Assembly (NCBI GenBank): GCA_965219005.1
Contig: CBDCMS010000004.1
Coordinates: forward strand, 992,001-1,056,000
Reading direction: 5' to 3'
DNA from: CAUZIZ01 sp965219005
Lineage (GTDB): Bacteria; Acidobacteriota; UBA6911; RPQK01; JAJDTT01
Length of the DNA stretch: 64,000 nucleotides
The stretch's first letter is position 1; each line of letters starts with the position of its first letter. Below the pieces are notes generated by a model. It was not told where the DNA came from and made no database searches. It saw only the letters and a list, made by a program, of their open reading frames with translations. The position numbers and the translations under genes were made by a program. Shown piece by piece: positions 33,643 through 43,293 of this stretch.

Positions 33643-34818
33643 ATGTCGGAAACCCTCAAAGTGGCCCTTACCTGGCCCGCCTCCGCTGAGAAAGTTCGCC
33701 TCTATGAGTCTTACATCTCCTCCAAATGTCGGATTGTCGTGCCCCGGGGGGCAGAACCCGACGATCTCACCGAGGCGGCGCGGGATGCGGATGTGGTCGT
33801 CGGAGGCTACGTTCCCGCCTTCATGATTGCCGGCGCCAAGAACCTGAGAATGGTGCAGGTGACCCATGCTGGAGCGATTGCCGGTAATCCGCTGGAACCG
33901 GATCTGGATCAGGCCTACCTGGGTTTTTCCCTCAAGATGCTCAAGGCTCGCGGTATCCTGATGGGCAACATCCATGGCAACAGCGTTCTGGTGGCCGAGC
34001 AGGCGGTCACGTTCCTGCTAGTCCTGGCCAAGCGGATGGTTCAGACGGACCGCGCGCTCTCCGATGGGAAGTGGTACCCCTCCACAGAGTCGACGCGTAG
34101 CGTGACGATCAAGGGGAGCACCGTGGCCATCATCGGTCTGGGATCAATCGGCCAGGAAGTCGCCAAGCGAGTCCGAGCCTTCGGAGCGAGCGTCACCGCG
34201 ATCAAGAGGAATCCCGCGCCGGAGTTGGTTGAAGAACTCGGACTCGATTTCCTGGGCGGACCAGGAGACTTGCATCAGGTGCTGTCCGATGCTGATTTCG
34301 TTGTGCTGACGACGCCTCTTACCCACGAGACCTACAAGATGATTGGTGAGGCGGAACTGAAGGCAATGAAGAAGACAGCCTTTCTGATCAACGTTGCGCG
34401 AGGGGACCTGGTGCAGGAGCAGGCCATCTACCAGGCCCTGACAGGGGGTGGGATCGCAGGCTTTGCCAGCGATGTCTGGTGGTTCTACGATTGCAGACCC
34501 TTCACCGAAGATTTTCTGACCATCGGATACTTCTGTCCCGTCCCTTCGAGGTTGGGCGTGCACAGACTGGAAAACGTCATTGCAACCGCCGATCGCTCCT
34601 GCTTCACGACGACGATGGAGGAGGATTACATGAAAGACGCACTGCAGAACGTCGACATGCTGGCCGCAGGAGAAACTCCCGCCAACCTGGTCGACCTGCG
34701 ACCTCCTACGCCGCCCGCCAGCGCGCAGTTCCCGCCAACAAGACGCACCCCAGGCCCACGACCGTGGTTAGAAAGCCGGTCAAGAATCCTATCCAGGGGA
34801 CCAGGAAGAGCAGTCTGA
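33643..34818 (+). CDS. D-isomer-specific 2-hydroxyacid dehydrogenase
   Basis: 391 aa. The NAD-binding Rossmann motif GLGSIGQEV (about residues 165-173) is followed by Arg in INVARGDLV and VASDVWW-type sequence. The catalytic His is plausibly in SRLGVHRLENV, replacing the usual SPH. It reduces a 2-keto acid or oxidises a D-2-hydroxyacid with NAD(H); the substrate is not evident. The final about 40 residues (PPTPPASAQFPPTRRTPG onward) are Pro/Arg rich and antisense to the end of the convergent gene at 34706-35908, so the original stop was probably lost. Confidence 0.85.
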   Translation: MSETLKVALTWPASAEKVRLYESYISSKCRIVVPRGAEPDDLTEAARDADVVVGGYVPAFMIAGAKNLRMVQVTHAGAIAGNPLEPDLDQAYLGFSLKMLKARGILMGNIHGNSVLVAEQAVTFLLVLAKRMVQTDRALSDGKWYPSTESTRSVTIKGSTVAIIGLGSIGQEVAKRVRAFGASVTAIKRNPAPELVEELGLDFLGGPGDLHQVLSDADFVVLTTPLTHETYKMIGEAELKAMKKTAFLINVARGDLVQEQAIYQALTGGGIAGFASDVWWFYDCRPFTEDFLTIGYFCPVPSRLGVHRLENVIATADRSCFTTTMEEDYMKDALQNVDMLAAGETPANLVDLRPPTPPASAQFPPTRRTPGPRPWLESRSRILSRGPGRAV

Positions 34819-35908
34819 GAAGAAGGGCCCCGATCATGAATGCAATAAGGAGATGGGGGTTCTCTGAGACTCGCAGCAATTGCAGGAGTTTTCTGCCGAG
34901 CCAGAGAGCGACTGGAATCGGGCTGAGGTAGAGGAGGATCAGGTAGCTGCCTAGCAGGAGGGATCCTGCCGGAAGACCTATCAGGGTCAGGAAAAGGAGG
35001 AGAGCTGCTACCGGGGTAGCGACCAGAAGCGCGAAGCCGAGCCCCAGGCTGGCGAGAGGTTGTTTGACAAGGGTGTCGGCGGCTTCGGTCGATAGCCCGG
35101 GAAAAATCAAGAGCCAGAGAATTCCGACGGCCAGGAAGCCCAGTAACAAGAGCCAGCTGATGATTCGTCCAAATGAGAGGAGCCCTTCCTTGGCCTCTTC
35201 CCAGCGTTCGGCGGTGAGTTGGGGAGTCAATTCTTCCTGCTCAGGTTGTGTCTGCTCAACCCCGCCTTTTACTTCAGCGCTAGGGGCAAGTGCTGCTGCC
35301 TCCTCGCTCTTGTAGTGCAAGAAGCCGTGGATCACGGCCGTTTCCTCTAGCGTGATCTTGCGAACGGTGACGTCGACGTTGCCGCTGACTTCCCCCGAGA
35401 TTACCAGCTCGTCGGCCGCCCCTACCACATTGCCACCCACCTTGCCGGACAAGCGCCCCTCCTGCACCCCTAGCCTTAGATTCTTCCCGATCATGCCGTC
35501 TCCGGCGAGGTGAAACTCCTGGCCGAAGAAGAGGGTGTTGCCGTCGACCTCTCCTTGGATCTCGAGACGTTGTCCGGCGGAGCGAAGATCACCCCTGGTG
35601 TGTCCTGCGAGTCGAAGATACTGGCCGGCCGCCCAAATGTCGCCCTGGACGTCGCCGCTGAGCATCAGGTCCTGCAGGCCCACGACCAGGTCCCCCGAGA
35701 CGGCGCCATCCACCCGAACCGACTTTCCGAGAAAGAAGAGGTCACCCAGGACTTGTCCCTTGACGTTTACGCTTTCACCGGCGAAGAGAAGATCGTTGCC
35801 GAAGGTCTCTCCCTCGGCAACGGACAGGGTTTTTTCGCCGTTTTCCGCGGCCAGAGAAATCGTTGTAAAAAGCAGGGTAAGGCCCAACAGTGAAAAGGCT
35901 TTCGCCAT
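34706..35908 (-). CDS. Exported bactofilin-like beta-helix protein with C-terminal membrane domain
   Basis: 400 aa from the ATG at 35908. Signal peptide (MAKAFSLLGLTLLFTTISLA). Residues about 25-210 form a bactofilin/polymer-forming-like right-handed beta-helix of short repeats (VKGQVLGDLFFLGKSVRVDG, GDVQGDIWAAGQYLRLAG). An acidic linker precedes four to five TM helices from about 245. Bactofilin-domain membrane proteins are thought to organise envelope structures. Its 3' end overlaps the convergent dehydrogenase gene by 113 bp. Confidence 0.8.
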   Translation of the reverse strand: MAKAFSLLGLTLLFTTISLAAENGEKTLSVAEGETFGNDLLFAGESVNVKGQVLGDLFFLGKSVRVDGAVSGDLVVGLQDLMLSGDVQGDIWAAGQYLRLAGHTRGDLRSAGQRLEIQGEVDGNTLFFGQEFHLAGDGMIGKNLRLGVQEGRLSGKVGGNVVGAADELVISGEVSGNVDVTVRKITLEETAVIHGFLHYKSEEAAALAPSAEVKGGVEQTQPEQEELTPQLTAERWEEAKEGLLSFGRIISWLLLLGFLAVGILWLLIFPGLSTEAADTLVKQPLASLGLGFALLVATPVAALLLFLTLIGLPAGSLLLGSYLILLYLSPIPVALWLGRKLLQLLRVSENPHLLIAFMIGALLLRLLFLVPWIGFLTGFLTTVVGLGCVLLAGTARWRAA

Positions 35909-36094
35909 GATCCTGAGATTAGAACCGAATTCTTGTCCTTCTTGCAAGCCGTCGCCGTCCGGTAGTCGCGAAGACCCGTGGGAGCACACAGTTGATCGAA
36001 TCCTCGTTCCTGCAAGGATTGAAGCACTCTGCGGGGAGGGGACAAGAGAACCCAGTGATTGCGGCGGCCATGGGGCTGGTGCTAGATTCGGGAG

Positions 36095-37078
36095 ATGAGA
36101 AGACTGAGGCCTACGTTAGAGGATACCCGTACTGCTGCGGAGGTGATTGGCAGGTACCTGCCCGCTACGCCGATTTCCAGGGAAGACGTCCTTGGTAGCA
36201 AGCTAGGAGCGGCTCTGTACGTCAAGCATGAATATAGGAGTCCGGTTGGGTCCTTCAAGGTCCGAGGTGCCTTGAACCTGGTTAACGAGGTTGTCCAGTC
36301 TGGTGTAGTCAAGCGTTTGAGTACGGCTTCAACTGGAAACCATGGAGCAGGTATGGCCTTTGCCTGTAGCCGCCTGAATGTTCCACTGACGGTGGGCGTG
36401 CCTGTTGGTGCCGATCGAAGCAAGGTCGCTTTGGTGGAGCGATTTGGAGCCAAGCTCGAGTTCCTGGGTCGCGATCTGGATGAGACGAAAGAGCTCATGC
36501 TTGCTCGTCCAAAAGACCCGACCGATCTTTTCGTCGAGGACGGCGACTCCCCGGCCATCGTTGCCGGCACTTCGACCATCGGGATGGAAATTGCGAAAGA
36601 GCTGCCTCAGGTAGAAGTGGTGGTCGTGCCGGTAGGAAATGGCGCGCTGATCGGCGGCATCGGGAGCGCTCTAAAGGCGAGGAACCCTGGCATTCACGTG
36701 ATTGGCGTCCAGTCGGAGGCAGCGCCCTGTATGACCCTGTCCTTCCGGGAGAGGGCCCCTCGCGACACCGAGAGCTGCGAGACCTTCGCGACAGGGATGG
36801 CGGTACGCATCGCGATACCCGCCGCAGTCGAGTTGATATTGGAGGTGGTTGACGAAATGGTTCTCGTCTCGGAGACCGAACTGAAAGAGGCGATGGGACT
36901 CTTCTATCGGGTTACCGGGACCATGCTGGAAGGAGCAGGGGCCGCGGCATTGGCAGCACTTCCTAGGATACGGAATGGGATCCAGAACAAGAATATCTGT
37001 CTGGTCGCCAGCGGCGCCAACGTGGATAAGGAGATCCACCAGGAGGTCGAAGAAAGATTTGTCCCAGATCCTATCTGA
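36095..37078 (+). CDS. Threonine/serine dehydratase, PLP-dependent
   Basis: 327 aa fold-type II PLP enzyme. The PLP lysine is K55 in GSFKVRGA, the substrate loop is STGNHGAG, and the phosphate-binding glycine loop is GNGALIGG. Length and absence of an ACT domain point to a catabolic threonine ammonia-lyase (TdcB-like) or serine racemase relative rather than biosynthetic IlvA. It converts Thr to 2-oxobutyrate and ammonia. The start has CGGGAG upstream. Not clearly in an operon. Confidence 0.88.
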   Translation: MRRLRPTLEDTRTAAEVIGRYLPATPISREDVLGSKLGAALYVKHEYRSPVGSFKVRGALNLVNEVVQSGVVKRLSTASTGNHGAGMAFACSRLNVPLTVGVPVGADRSKVALVERFGAKLEFLGRDLDETKELMLARPKDPTDLFVEDGDSPAIVAGTSTIGMEIAKELPQVEVVVVPVGNGALIGGIGSALKARNPGIHVIGVQSEAAPCMTLSFRERAPRDTESCETFATGMAVRIAIPAAVELILEVVDEMVLVSETELKEAMGLFYRVTGTMLEGAGAAALAALPRIRNGIQNKNICLVASGANVDKEIHQEVEERFVPDPI

Positions 37079-37204
37079 GTAGGACGCTGGGTCCCAGGTC
37101 CCAACTCCGAAGTCAAGCACCACCCTCCGCTTTGTTCGTGGCGCTTGCCGCTGGACGGGATGCTGAAGGAGGCGGCCCCTCTCCCCGGAACTTTTCGTGG
37201 CCTC

Positions 37205-37591
37205 CTAGGAGCCTTTGCGATTCCTTGCGGCGATCAGCTTCTTGATTTTGGCCTGATCTGCGGAAGAGAGGGAAGTATCTTCGAACAGACTCAGAACAAG
37301 AGCCTCGGGCGATCCGCTGAAGACCCGGTTGACGAATTCCGTCAGCATATCTGAGATCACCTTCTTCTTCGCGCTGGTCGGTTTGTAGACGTAGGCTCTC
37401 CCCTCTTGCCACTTCTTCAGGAACTGCTTGCCCTCCAGGATCTTCATCATGGTCATGACGGTGGTGTACGCAATGCGGCGCTCTTCACGTAGCGCCTCGT
37501 AGATATCCCTGACCGTGGCAGTGTTGAGCTGCCAGACAATCTTCATGATGGCCAACTCTTGGGGCGTGAGGATCTTGAATTTACGTTTCAT
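37205..37591 (-). CDS. BlaI/MecI/CopY-family transcriptional repressor
   Basis: 128 aa. The winged helix LTPQELAIMKIVWQLNTATV, REERRIAYTTVMTMMKILEG, EGRAYVYKP and the C-terminal dimer region SDMLTEFVNRVFSGSPEALV are all typical. In other bacteria it pairs with a BlaR1-type membrane protease and controls beta-lactamase or efflux genes; no BlaR1 gene is adjacent. Downstream on the same strand is only the 3' end of the dehydratase region, so its targets are unknown. Confidence 0.92.
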   Translation of the reverse strand: MKRKFKILTPQELAIMKIVWQLNTATVRDIYEALREERRIAYTTVMTMMKILEGKQFLKKWQEGRAYVYKPTSAKKKVISDMLTEFVNRVFSGSPEALVLSLFEDTSLSSADQAKIKKLIAARNRKGS

Positions 37592-37730
37592 CGAAAAATC
37601 CGTTCCTTGTTTTGGCGTTGACCGATCTGCCTTATCGCTCGATCACGCGGGTTTAGTTGGCAATTGGGATTGCAGAACTGCTCAGAGAAATATGGGATTG
37701 GGAGTTCAGGGCCCGAAGGTCAGAATCGCT

Positions 37731-38090
37731 CTACTGCGTCGACTCGACGATACTCTTCACCCTAACCTTGTCCCCCGAAAAATTACCTGTTACATCAACC
37801 TGGACGTTGTTCTGGCTCTCTGTGTTTTGAAAAATGGCCAGCGCCATCTTGTTTCCCGCCTCGTCGAAGTTCAAGAATTTACCGTCCAGAATCAGTCCAA
37901 AGCCACTCTGCTTACAACTCTCCATGAGGGCACACACAGTCCCGTGCTTCCTCACCTTCTCAGCGTTGGCAGCCATTACTTGACCGCACGCCTTGTCCAT
38001 GAGGATGCCGGTTTCTTTGGTCTCTTCCCCCAGAACAAGCGGTATTCCCAGGGCCACGAAGAGAGTGAAAAAGGATACCCAATATCTCAT
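37731..38090 (-). CDS. Small secreted cysteine-containing protein, acidobacterial type
   Basis: 119 aa with a signal peptide (MRYWVSFFTLFVALGIPLVLG). The mature part has GILMDKACGQVMAAN, VCALMESCKQSGFGLILDGK and LNFDEAGNKMALAIFQNT. This resembles small exported acidobacterial proteins of the form MDKMCG...C.LM..C..SGYG...DGKF..FD..G. Three cysteines could bind metal or form a disulfide. Function unknown. Its 140-base upstream spacing from the BlaI gene is not decisive. Confidence 0.7.
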   Translation of the reverse strand: MRYWVSFFTLFVALGIPLVLGEETKETGILMDKACGQVMAANAEKVRKHGTVCALMESCKQSGFGLILDGKFLNFDEAGNKMALAIFQNTESQNNVQVDVTGNFSGDKVRVKSIVESTQ

Positions 38091-38390
38091 GCGATTCGCT
38101 TGTCTCGACTAGCCTCTTAGCCTGATCTGAACAGTGGCATTATACAAGGGGACTCGAAGGCTTGTACAGGGCGGTCTAACCTCTTCATCTCGGATGGCCG
38201 AAGCATCTGGCTTCAGGCCAAGAAAGGTTTCCGAAGTCTCGCCTGAAGGACGTCGAGTGTCCGAGTGAAGTTGAGGCGGATTAGTGGGCCCCCCCCAACG
38301 CTGCTGGCCCCATTCGAGAAAGAAAACTTTGGCCGAGCCATGGAAGCCTGAAGCGCGAGGGAGGGGTTGGGGATCTCCGAGATTCTGCTG
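38091..38390. other. Gap without recognised feature
   Basis: Short unsupported frames only. Confidence 0.35.
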
Positions 38391-38515
38391 TTGTCCAGCT
38401 CTCTCCTCGAAACGTGGGGCATACTGCTAACGAGTCAAGTCGTTCGCGGCTCTGTTGGCTGTAGCTGTTTCCGGTACTGTTCACTGATCACTTCACCACT
38501 GCTCACTATTCAAGT
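38391..38515. repeat. Intergenic repeat, copy A (second copy 60981-61175)
   Basis: Shares CGAGTCAAGTCGTTCGCGGC and flanking CTCTGTTGG, then TTCCGGTACTG-TCACTGATCAC, with the region near the gcvPB 3' end. Both lie just downstream of minus-strand genes. Confidence 0.75.
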
Positions 38516-38554
38516 TTCAGATTAGCGCTGACAGAGAGAACTCAACGGGTCAGC

Positions 38555-39784
38555 CTACTCCTCACCTCGGATCAGATCCTCGAAGGTTTCGCGTCTGCGG
38601 ATAACCTCCCACTGGTTCCCGTCGACCAACACTTCTGCAGATCGAACCCGGGAATTGTAGTTTGATGAAAGGGTAAAGCCATAGGCGCCGGCATTCATGA
38701 TGGCCAGACACTCCCCGGATCTGGAGTCGGGAACGTGACGGTCTCGGGCGAAAAAGTCGCCAGTCTCACAGATTGGGCCCACGACATCGGCCGTGATCCA
38801 TCTCTTTTTCTCCTGAATCGGCAAGATCTCGTGGTACGCCTGATACAGAGTTGGTCGAAGCAGATCGTTCATCCCCGCGTCGACCACCACGAAGGGTTTC
38901 CCATGACTTGATTTCTGATAGAGAACCTGGGTAAGCAGGGTGCCGGCATCGCCTACGATCGAACGTCCGGGTTCCATCAGGATCCGATATCCCTCACTGC
39001 CCTCCTCAAGGAACGCAGCATACTTCTTGAGGTCGGGTCTGGTTTCGCCCTGGTAGGGGATCCCAAACCCGCCTCCGAGGTCCAGATGTTGGATGCCGAG
39101 ACCTTGCCCGCGAAGTTTTTCGGCCCAGCTCTTCAACTTGACGAAACCATCAATGAAAGGCTGGACATCCAGAATCTGGGAACCCATGTGGAAGCCCAAG
39201 CCGGTCAGCTGGATGTTTGGCGCTTCCCGAAGCACCTTGACGGTTTGCTCGATCTGGTCGATGTCTATACCAAATTTGTGGTCTCTCAGTCCGGTAGCGA
39301 TATAGGGATGCGTCTTGGCATCGATGTCCGGATTGATGCGTAGTGCGACTTTGATTTCCAGCGTTCTCTGGTTGGTCAGGTCGATCAATCGCTCCAGCTC
39401 CTGTATAGACTCCAGGTTCAGGCTGAGGATCTTCCGCTCGACCGCTAACTCCATTTCCTGGGGAGTCTTGCCCACCCCGCTGAACACAACCTTTCGAGGG
39501 TCAGCGCCAACTGTCTGTAGGCGAAACAGCTCCCCCGCCGAGACCACATCGAAGCCGCTGCCCTCCTGCTGAAGAAGACGGAGGATGCTCAGATTCGCAT
39601 TGGCCTTGACCGAGTAACAGATCAGCGGGTCGATGGCAGAGAATACTTCGGTCAGGTATCGATAGTTTTGGACGATCCGAGCCTTGCTGTAAACGTAGCA
39701 AGGCGTCCCCACGCTCTGGGCGATTTCTGCCAAAGACGCGTCTTCGCAAAACAAGTTTTGATCCTGGTAGCCAAAAGCGTTCAT
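38555..39784 (-). CDS. lysA: Diaminopimelate decarboxylase
   Basis: 409 aa fold-type III PLP enzyme. PLP lysine K60 in CYSVKANANL, GFDVVSAGE, GFHMGSQ, the glycine loop DLGGGFGIPY, EPGRSIVGDAG and the partner-subunit cysteine motif CETGDFFARDR are all present, as is the terminal YNSR. It decarboxylates meso-diaminopimelate to lysine, the last step of the pathway. Full length and typical. Confidence 0.96.
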   Translation of the reverse strand: MNAFGYQDQNLFCEDASLAEIAQSVGTPCYVYSKARIVQNYRYLTEVFSAIDPLICYSVKANANLSILRLLQQEGSGFDVVSAGELFRLQTVGADPRKVVFSGVGKTPQEMELAVERKILSLNLESIQELERLIDLTNQRTLEIKVALRINPDIDAKTHPYIATGLRDHKFGIDIDQIEQTVKVLREAPNIQLTGLGFHMGSQILDVQPFIDGFVKLKSWAEKLRGQGLGIQHLDLGGGFGIPYQGETRPDLKKYAAFLEEGSEGYRILMEPGRSIVGDAGTLLTQVLYQKSSHGKPFVVVDAGMNDLLRPTLYQAYHEILPIQEKKRWITADVVGPICETGDFFARDRHVPDSRSGECLAIMNAGAYGFTLSSNYNSRVRSAEVLVDGNQWEVIRRRETFEDLIRGEE

Positions 39785-39908
39785 CTCACCTCATCCGGAT
39801 GTTAGCAAAGCCTGTTCGAGAGTGTCTACATCTGCTAGAATCGCCGCTTCAAGCGGGTCCAGCAGGGAATCCGCGGAGTCCTGTTTCCATCTCCGAAAGG
39901 GAACGATT

Positions 39909-40877
39909 GTGACGGAAGCCTTCGACGTGGTGACTGGAGGGGCCGGCTTCATTGGTTCTCACATTTGCCGTGGTCTCCTTGAGGAGGGACGGACAGTCGC
40001 CGCGCTCGACAACTTCTCGACGGGTAAGCGAAAGAATATCCAGGACCTGGCCGGGAATTTTGGGCAGCGGTTTCGGGTTCTCGACCACGATATTCGGGAC
40101 CATGACGCTCTTGGGAGGGCTTTCGAGGGCGCCGAAACGATCTATCATCATGCTGCCCAACCCTCAGTTCAGAGGTCGGTCGAAGATCCTTTGTTGGCGA
40201 ACAGTGTGAATGTCGGGGGAACCTTGAGGGTTCTGGTGGCCGCTCGGGACGCAGGGGTGGCGAAGCTGGTTTTAGCGAGCAGTTCGTCCGTCTACGGCGA
40301 CTCCCACATTTTGCCCAAGGTCGAGGAGATGACTCCGAATCCGATGTCTCCCTATGCCCTGACTAAATACGTGGGCGAAATGTACTGCAAGGTCTTCACC
40401 CAGATCTATGGCCTGCCAACAATCGCTCTTCGTTACTTCAATGTGTTCGGACCTCGCCAGGATCCGAACTCAGAGTACTCCGCAGTCATCCCGAAAATGG
40501 TAACGAGAATGTTGGCCGGGCAGCGTCCGATCATCTACGGAGACGGGGAGCAGAGTCGGGACTTTACTTTCGTCCGGGACATCGTCAGGGCCAACCTCAT
40601 GGCGGCTCGGTCAGACACCACGGCGATCAGCGTGAATATAGCCTGTGGAAACCGCTATTCCCTCAATCAACTGGTCGAGAGTCTTAACCAGGTCATAGGG
40701 AGTCGACTCGAGGCGATCTACGAGTCGCCGCGGTTGGGCGACGTTCGCCATTCCCAAGCAGGAATCGCGCTGGCGGAGGAAACGATCCGATTCAAGCCGT
40801 CCATCTCCTTCCCCGAAGGTCTTCAAAGCACTGTCGAATGGTTTCAAGAGAAGACTGCACCAGAACCCGCCGGGTAG
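39909..40877 (+). CDS. NAD-dependent epimerase of the UDP-sugar 4-epimerase type
   Basis: About 322 aa. I choose GTG 39909 (AAAGGGAACG upstream) because it starts directly at VTEAFDVVTGGAGFIGSHI, the Rossmann GxxGxxG; the longer frame adds non-conserved residues. Catalytic S-S-S-V-Y-G and Y-A-L-T-K are present, with LRYFNVFGPRQDPNSEYSAV and QSRDFTFVRDIV. The substrate loop is like WbpP/GalE enzymes that epimerise UDP-GlcNAc or UDP-Glc for surface polysaccharide. The first gene of a three-gene cluster. Confidence 0.9.
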   Translation: MTEAFDVVTGGAGFIGSHICRGLLEEGRTVAALDNFSTGKRKNIQDLAGNFGQRFRVLDHDIRDHDALGRAFEGAETIYHHAAQPSVQRSVEDPLLANSVNVGGTLRVLVAARDAGVAKLVLASSSSVYGDSHILPKVEEMTPNPMSPYALTKYVGEMYCKVFTQIYGLPTIALRYFNVFGPRQDPNSEYSAVIPKMVTRMLAGQRPIIYGDGEQSRDFTFVRDIVRANLMAARSDTTAISVNIACGNRYSLNQLVESLNQVIGSRLEAIYESPRLGDVRHSQAGIALAEETIRFKPSISFPEGLQSTVEWFQEKTAPEPAG

Positions 40878-40917
40878 GAAAGATGCTGTCGATGATGCCT
40901 CGGAGAGCGCTGAAGAG

Positions 40918-42153
40918 TTGTCGTTGAAGTGGCTGATTCCGCTGGCTGTAGCGGGGGCCATTGTCGCTTCCACGGCCTCAATAGCCGCCTCCTATATCCT
41001 TCTGTCCGTGGCGCTGGTGCTGTCAATCCTGGACGGCTTGAGCGAGCGCGAGATCCGTCTGAGATTTCCTCCCTACGGCAGGATGCTGGGGTTTTTCTCG
41101 CTTTTCTTTGTCTTGTCCGCGCTATTCTCGGACGACGTGCTTCACAGTTTCTGGAGTCTCAAACGCTTGCTTCGATTCGCCTTCGTCCCATTGGTCTTCA
41201 CCTGGTTGGGACGATCGCAGGTGGAGGGGACACTGCGCTGGATCCATGTGTTCGTCATTGCCAGCGCCGGCTATGCGGTACTTCAGTATTTCTGGCTCAT
41301 GGACGTCGATCTTCTAAACCGCATCACAGGGTTCATGAGCCATTGGATGACTTTTTCGGGTCAACTTATGTTCGCCACCCTTTCTCTGGGCGGTTACTTG
41401 TTCTGGAAAGGCGGACTCCTAGCCGACACTTCTCAACCTGGATCAGCGAAGGCACCCAGGGCCAAGGAGACGACTACCCCTCAGGTGGGTAAGTGCGGCA
41501 CTCTTCTGTGGGGTGCTGGGCTCGCCCTTATGTTGTGGGTGCTTGTCTTGACGATGACCAGGAGTGCCTGGCTGGGTGTTGTTGCAGGAGGTCTTGTCTT
41601 GCTGACATTCATTCGGTGGAAGTGGGTATTGTTTGGCCTGGCTGGGTTGGCGTTGGTGGTTCTTACCTTGCCTCAGCCCTTTCGAGATCGACTGAACTCC
41701 GGCCTTGACCCTACCGATACCACCACCCGCATCCGAGGCGAATTGCTTCAAACCGGAGCGCGGATGATTGCTGCCAACCCCTGGTTCGGAGTCGGGCCTG
41801 GGCTCCTGTCCCGCTCGTCCCTTGGCTATCGTTCCCACGAGGAATTCCCCGACTCGGCATATCAGCACTTGCACAACAACCTTTTTCAGATCGGAGCGGA
41901 GCTGGGACTGTTCGCTTTGTCCGCGTGGTTGGCACTGTGGCTGTTGGTTGCGCGCGACCTGATAGGCTTGTATCGGAAGTCCTCGGATGCATTCTGTCGC
42001 TATCTGGGGTTGAACGGTGCCGTCGCCGTGGTCGCGTTTCAGGTTGCCGGATTGTTCGAATACAATTTTGGCGACGCTGAGATTGTCATATTGTTGCTTT
42101 TCCTCGTAACGGCTCCCTATGCAGTCCGAGCTACAGCGAACTCATCCTCTTAA
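40918..42153 (+). CDS. O-antigen ligase family membrane protein
   Basis: About 411 aa with roughly ten to twelve TM helices. The Wzy_C-type core is visible: TMTRSAWLGVVAGGLVLL, then a periplasmic loop with R.ELLQTGARMIAANPWFGVGP and HLHNNLFQIGAELGLF, where the His-Asn motif is conserved in WaaL/Wzy. It polymerises or ligates glycans at the periplasmic face. The start is uncertain: TTG 40918 is the first in-frame candidate, and the frame is open upstream into the epimerase end. It overlaps the next gene by 35 bp. Confidence 0.85.
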   Translation: MSLKWLIPLAVAGAIVASTASIAASYILLSVALVLSILDGLSEREIRLRFPPYGRMLGFFSLFFVLSALFSDDVLHSFWSLKRLLRFAFVPLVFTWLGRSQVEGTLRWIHVFVIASAGYAVLQYFWLMDVDLLNRITGFMSHWMTFSGQLMFATLSLGGYLFWKGGLLADTSQPGSAKAPRAKETTTPQVGKCGTLLWGAGLALMLWVLVLTMTRSAWLGVVAGGLVLLTFIRWKWVLFGLAGLALVVLTLPQPFRDRLNSGLDPTDTTTRIRGELLQTGARMIAANPWFGVGPGLLSRSSLGYRSHEEFPDSAYQHLHNNLFQIGAELGLFALSAWLALWLLVARDLIGLYRKSSDAFCRYLGLNGAVAVVAFQVAGLFEYNFGDAEIVILLLFLVTAPYAVRATANSSS

Positions 42154-43252
42154 GGTTGCGATTCTCGGCAATCGTGGTATCCCCGCCAGCTATGGCGGCT
42201 TCGAGACGTTCGCCGAGGAGCTGTCCAGTCGCCTGGTCGGACGTGGGCACAAGGTCACGGTATACGGCAGAAAACACTTCGTCGATCGAAATCTCCGGCT
42301 CTACAAAGGAGTCGACATCCGTGTTACTCCATGTCTCAAGCACAAATACCTGGAAACCGTTACCCACACCACCTTCAGTGTTCTGTGGTCACTGTTCAAG
42401 GGATACGACGTCCTTCTTGTCTGCAATGCGGCAAACTCTTTCCTGTGCGGGATCCCCAGGTTGGCCGGGCAAAAGGTGGTCCTCAACGTGGATGGTATCG
42501 AGAGGCTGCGCAAGAAGTGGGGACGCATCGGGAAGGCCCTCCATCACCTGGGTGAGAGATTGGCAACCTGGGTGCCCGATTGTGTCGTTACCGATTCCAG
42601 GACCACCGAGGACTACTATTCCCAGGAATACGGATTTCGCTCCGAGTACATTCCCTATGGAGCACCCGTCGAGACGTCCAGCAGCCAGGAGGCACTCGAT
42701 CGACTGCATCTCAAACCGCAAGAGTATCTTCTGTACGTGAGTCGACTGGAACCCGAAAACAACCCCCACCTCGTAATGGAGGCGCATTCGCAGTCTGGAG
42801 TGGAGTTTCCTCTAGTGGTGGTGGGTGACGCTCCCTACAACCAGAAATACATTCGCCTACTGGAGCGATTGTCCGAGGGTAGGAACATCCTTCTACCCGG
42901 CGCGATCTATGGCAATGGTTATCGGGAGTTGCTATCCCACAGTCTTTGTTATGTGTATGGAGGCGAAGTGGGAGGAACCCATCCGGGCCTGTTGGAGGCG
43001 ATGGGGGCCGGATGTGTGCTGCTTGTCAACGATATCCCCGAAAACCGGGAGGCGGTCGGGGAGGCCGGTATCTTCTATCCCCTCAACGATGTCGCGGCCC
43101 TGAGTCGGCTGATGAGCCAGATTTGCGCCAAGCCGGAGGCTTATCGTCACTACTCACTGAAGGCTCAGGACTGGGTGCGTCAGCGGTACGATTGGGACAA
43201 GGTCACAAAGGACTACGAGGCGCTCTTCTACCGGCTGCTTGGGCAGAGCTAG
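42119..43252 (+). CDS. Glycosyltransferase, GT4 family with DUF1972-type N terminus
   Basis: 377 aa. The N-terminal domain begins VAILGNRGIPASYGGFETF, the signature of DUF1972/rhamnosyltransferase-type GT4 enzymes. The C-terminal domain has LLYVSRLEPENNPHLVMEA and GGTHPGLLEAMGAGC with the E-x7-E type nucleotide-sugar site. It transfers a sugar during exopolysaccharide or O-antigen assembly and works with the epimerase and ligase upstream. The start overlaps the ligase gene. Confidence 0.9.
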   Translation: MQSELQRTHPLKVAILGNRGIPASYGGFETFAEELSSRLVGRGHKVTVYGRKHFVDRNLRLYKGVDIRVTPCLKHKYLETVTHTTFSVLWSLFKGYDVLLVCNAANSFLCGIPRLAGQKVVLNVDGIERLRKKWGRIGKALHHLGERLATWVPDCVVTDSRTTEDYYSQEYGFRSEYIPYGAPVETSSSQEALDRLHLKPQEYLLYVSRLEPENNPHLVMEAHSQSGVEFPLVVVGDAPYNQKYIRLLERLSEGRNILLPGAIYGNGYRELLSHSLCYVYGGEVGGTHPGLLEAMGAGCVLLVNDIPENREAVGEAGIFYPLNDVAALSRLMSQICAKPEAYRHYSLKAQDWVRQRYDWDKVTKDYEALFYRLLGQS

Positions 43253-43293
43253 AGGGCACTAGAAGTAGTGAGCAACCTCACCCTCGCTTTCCA

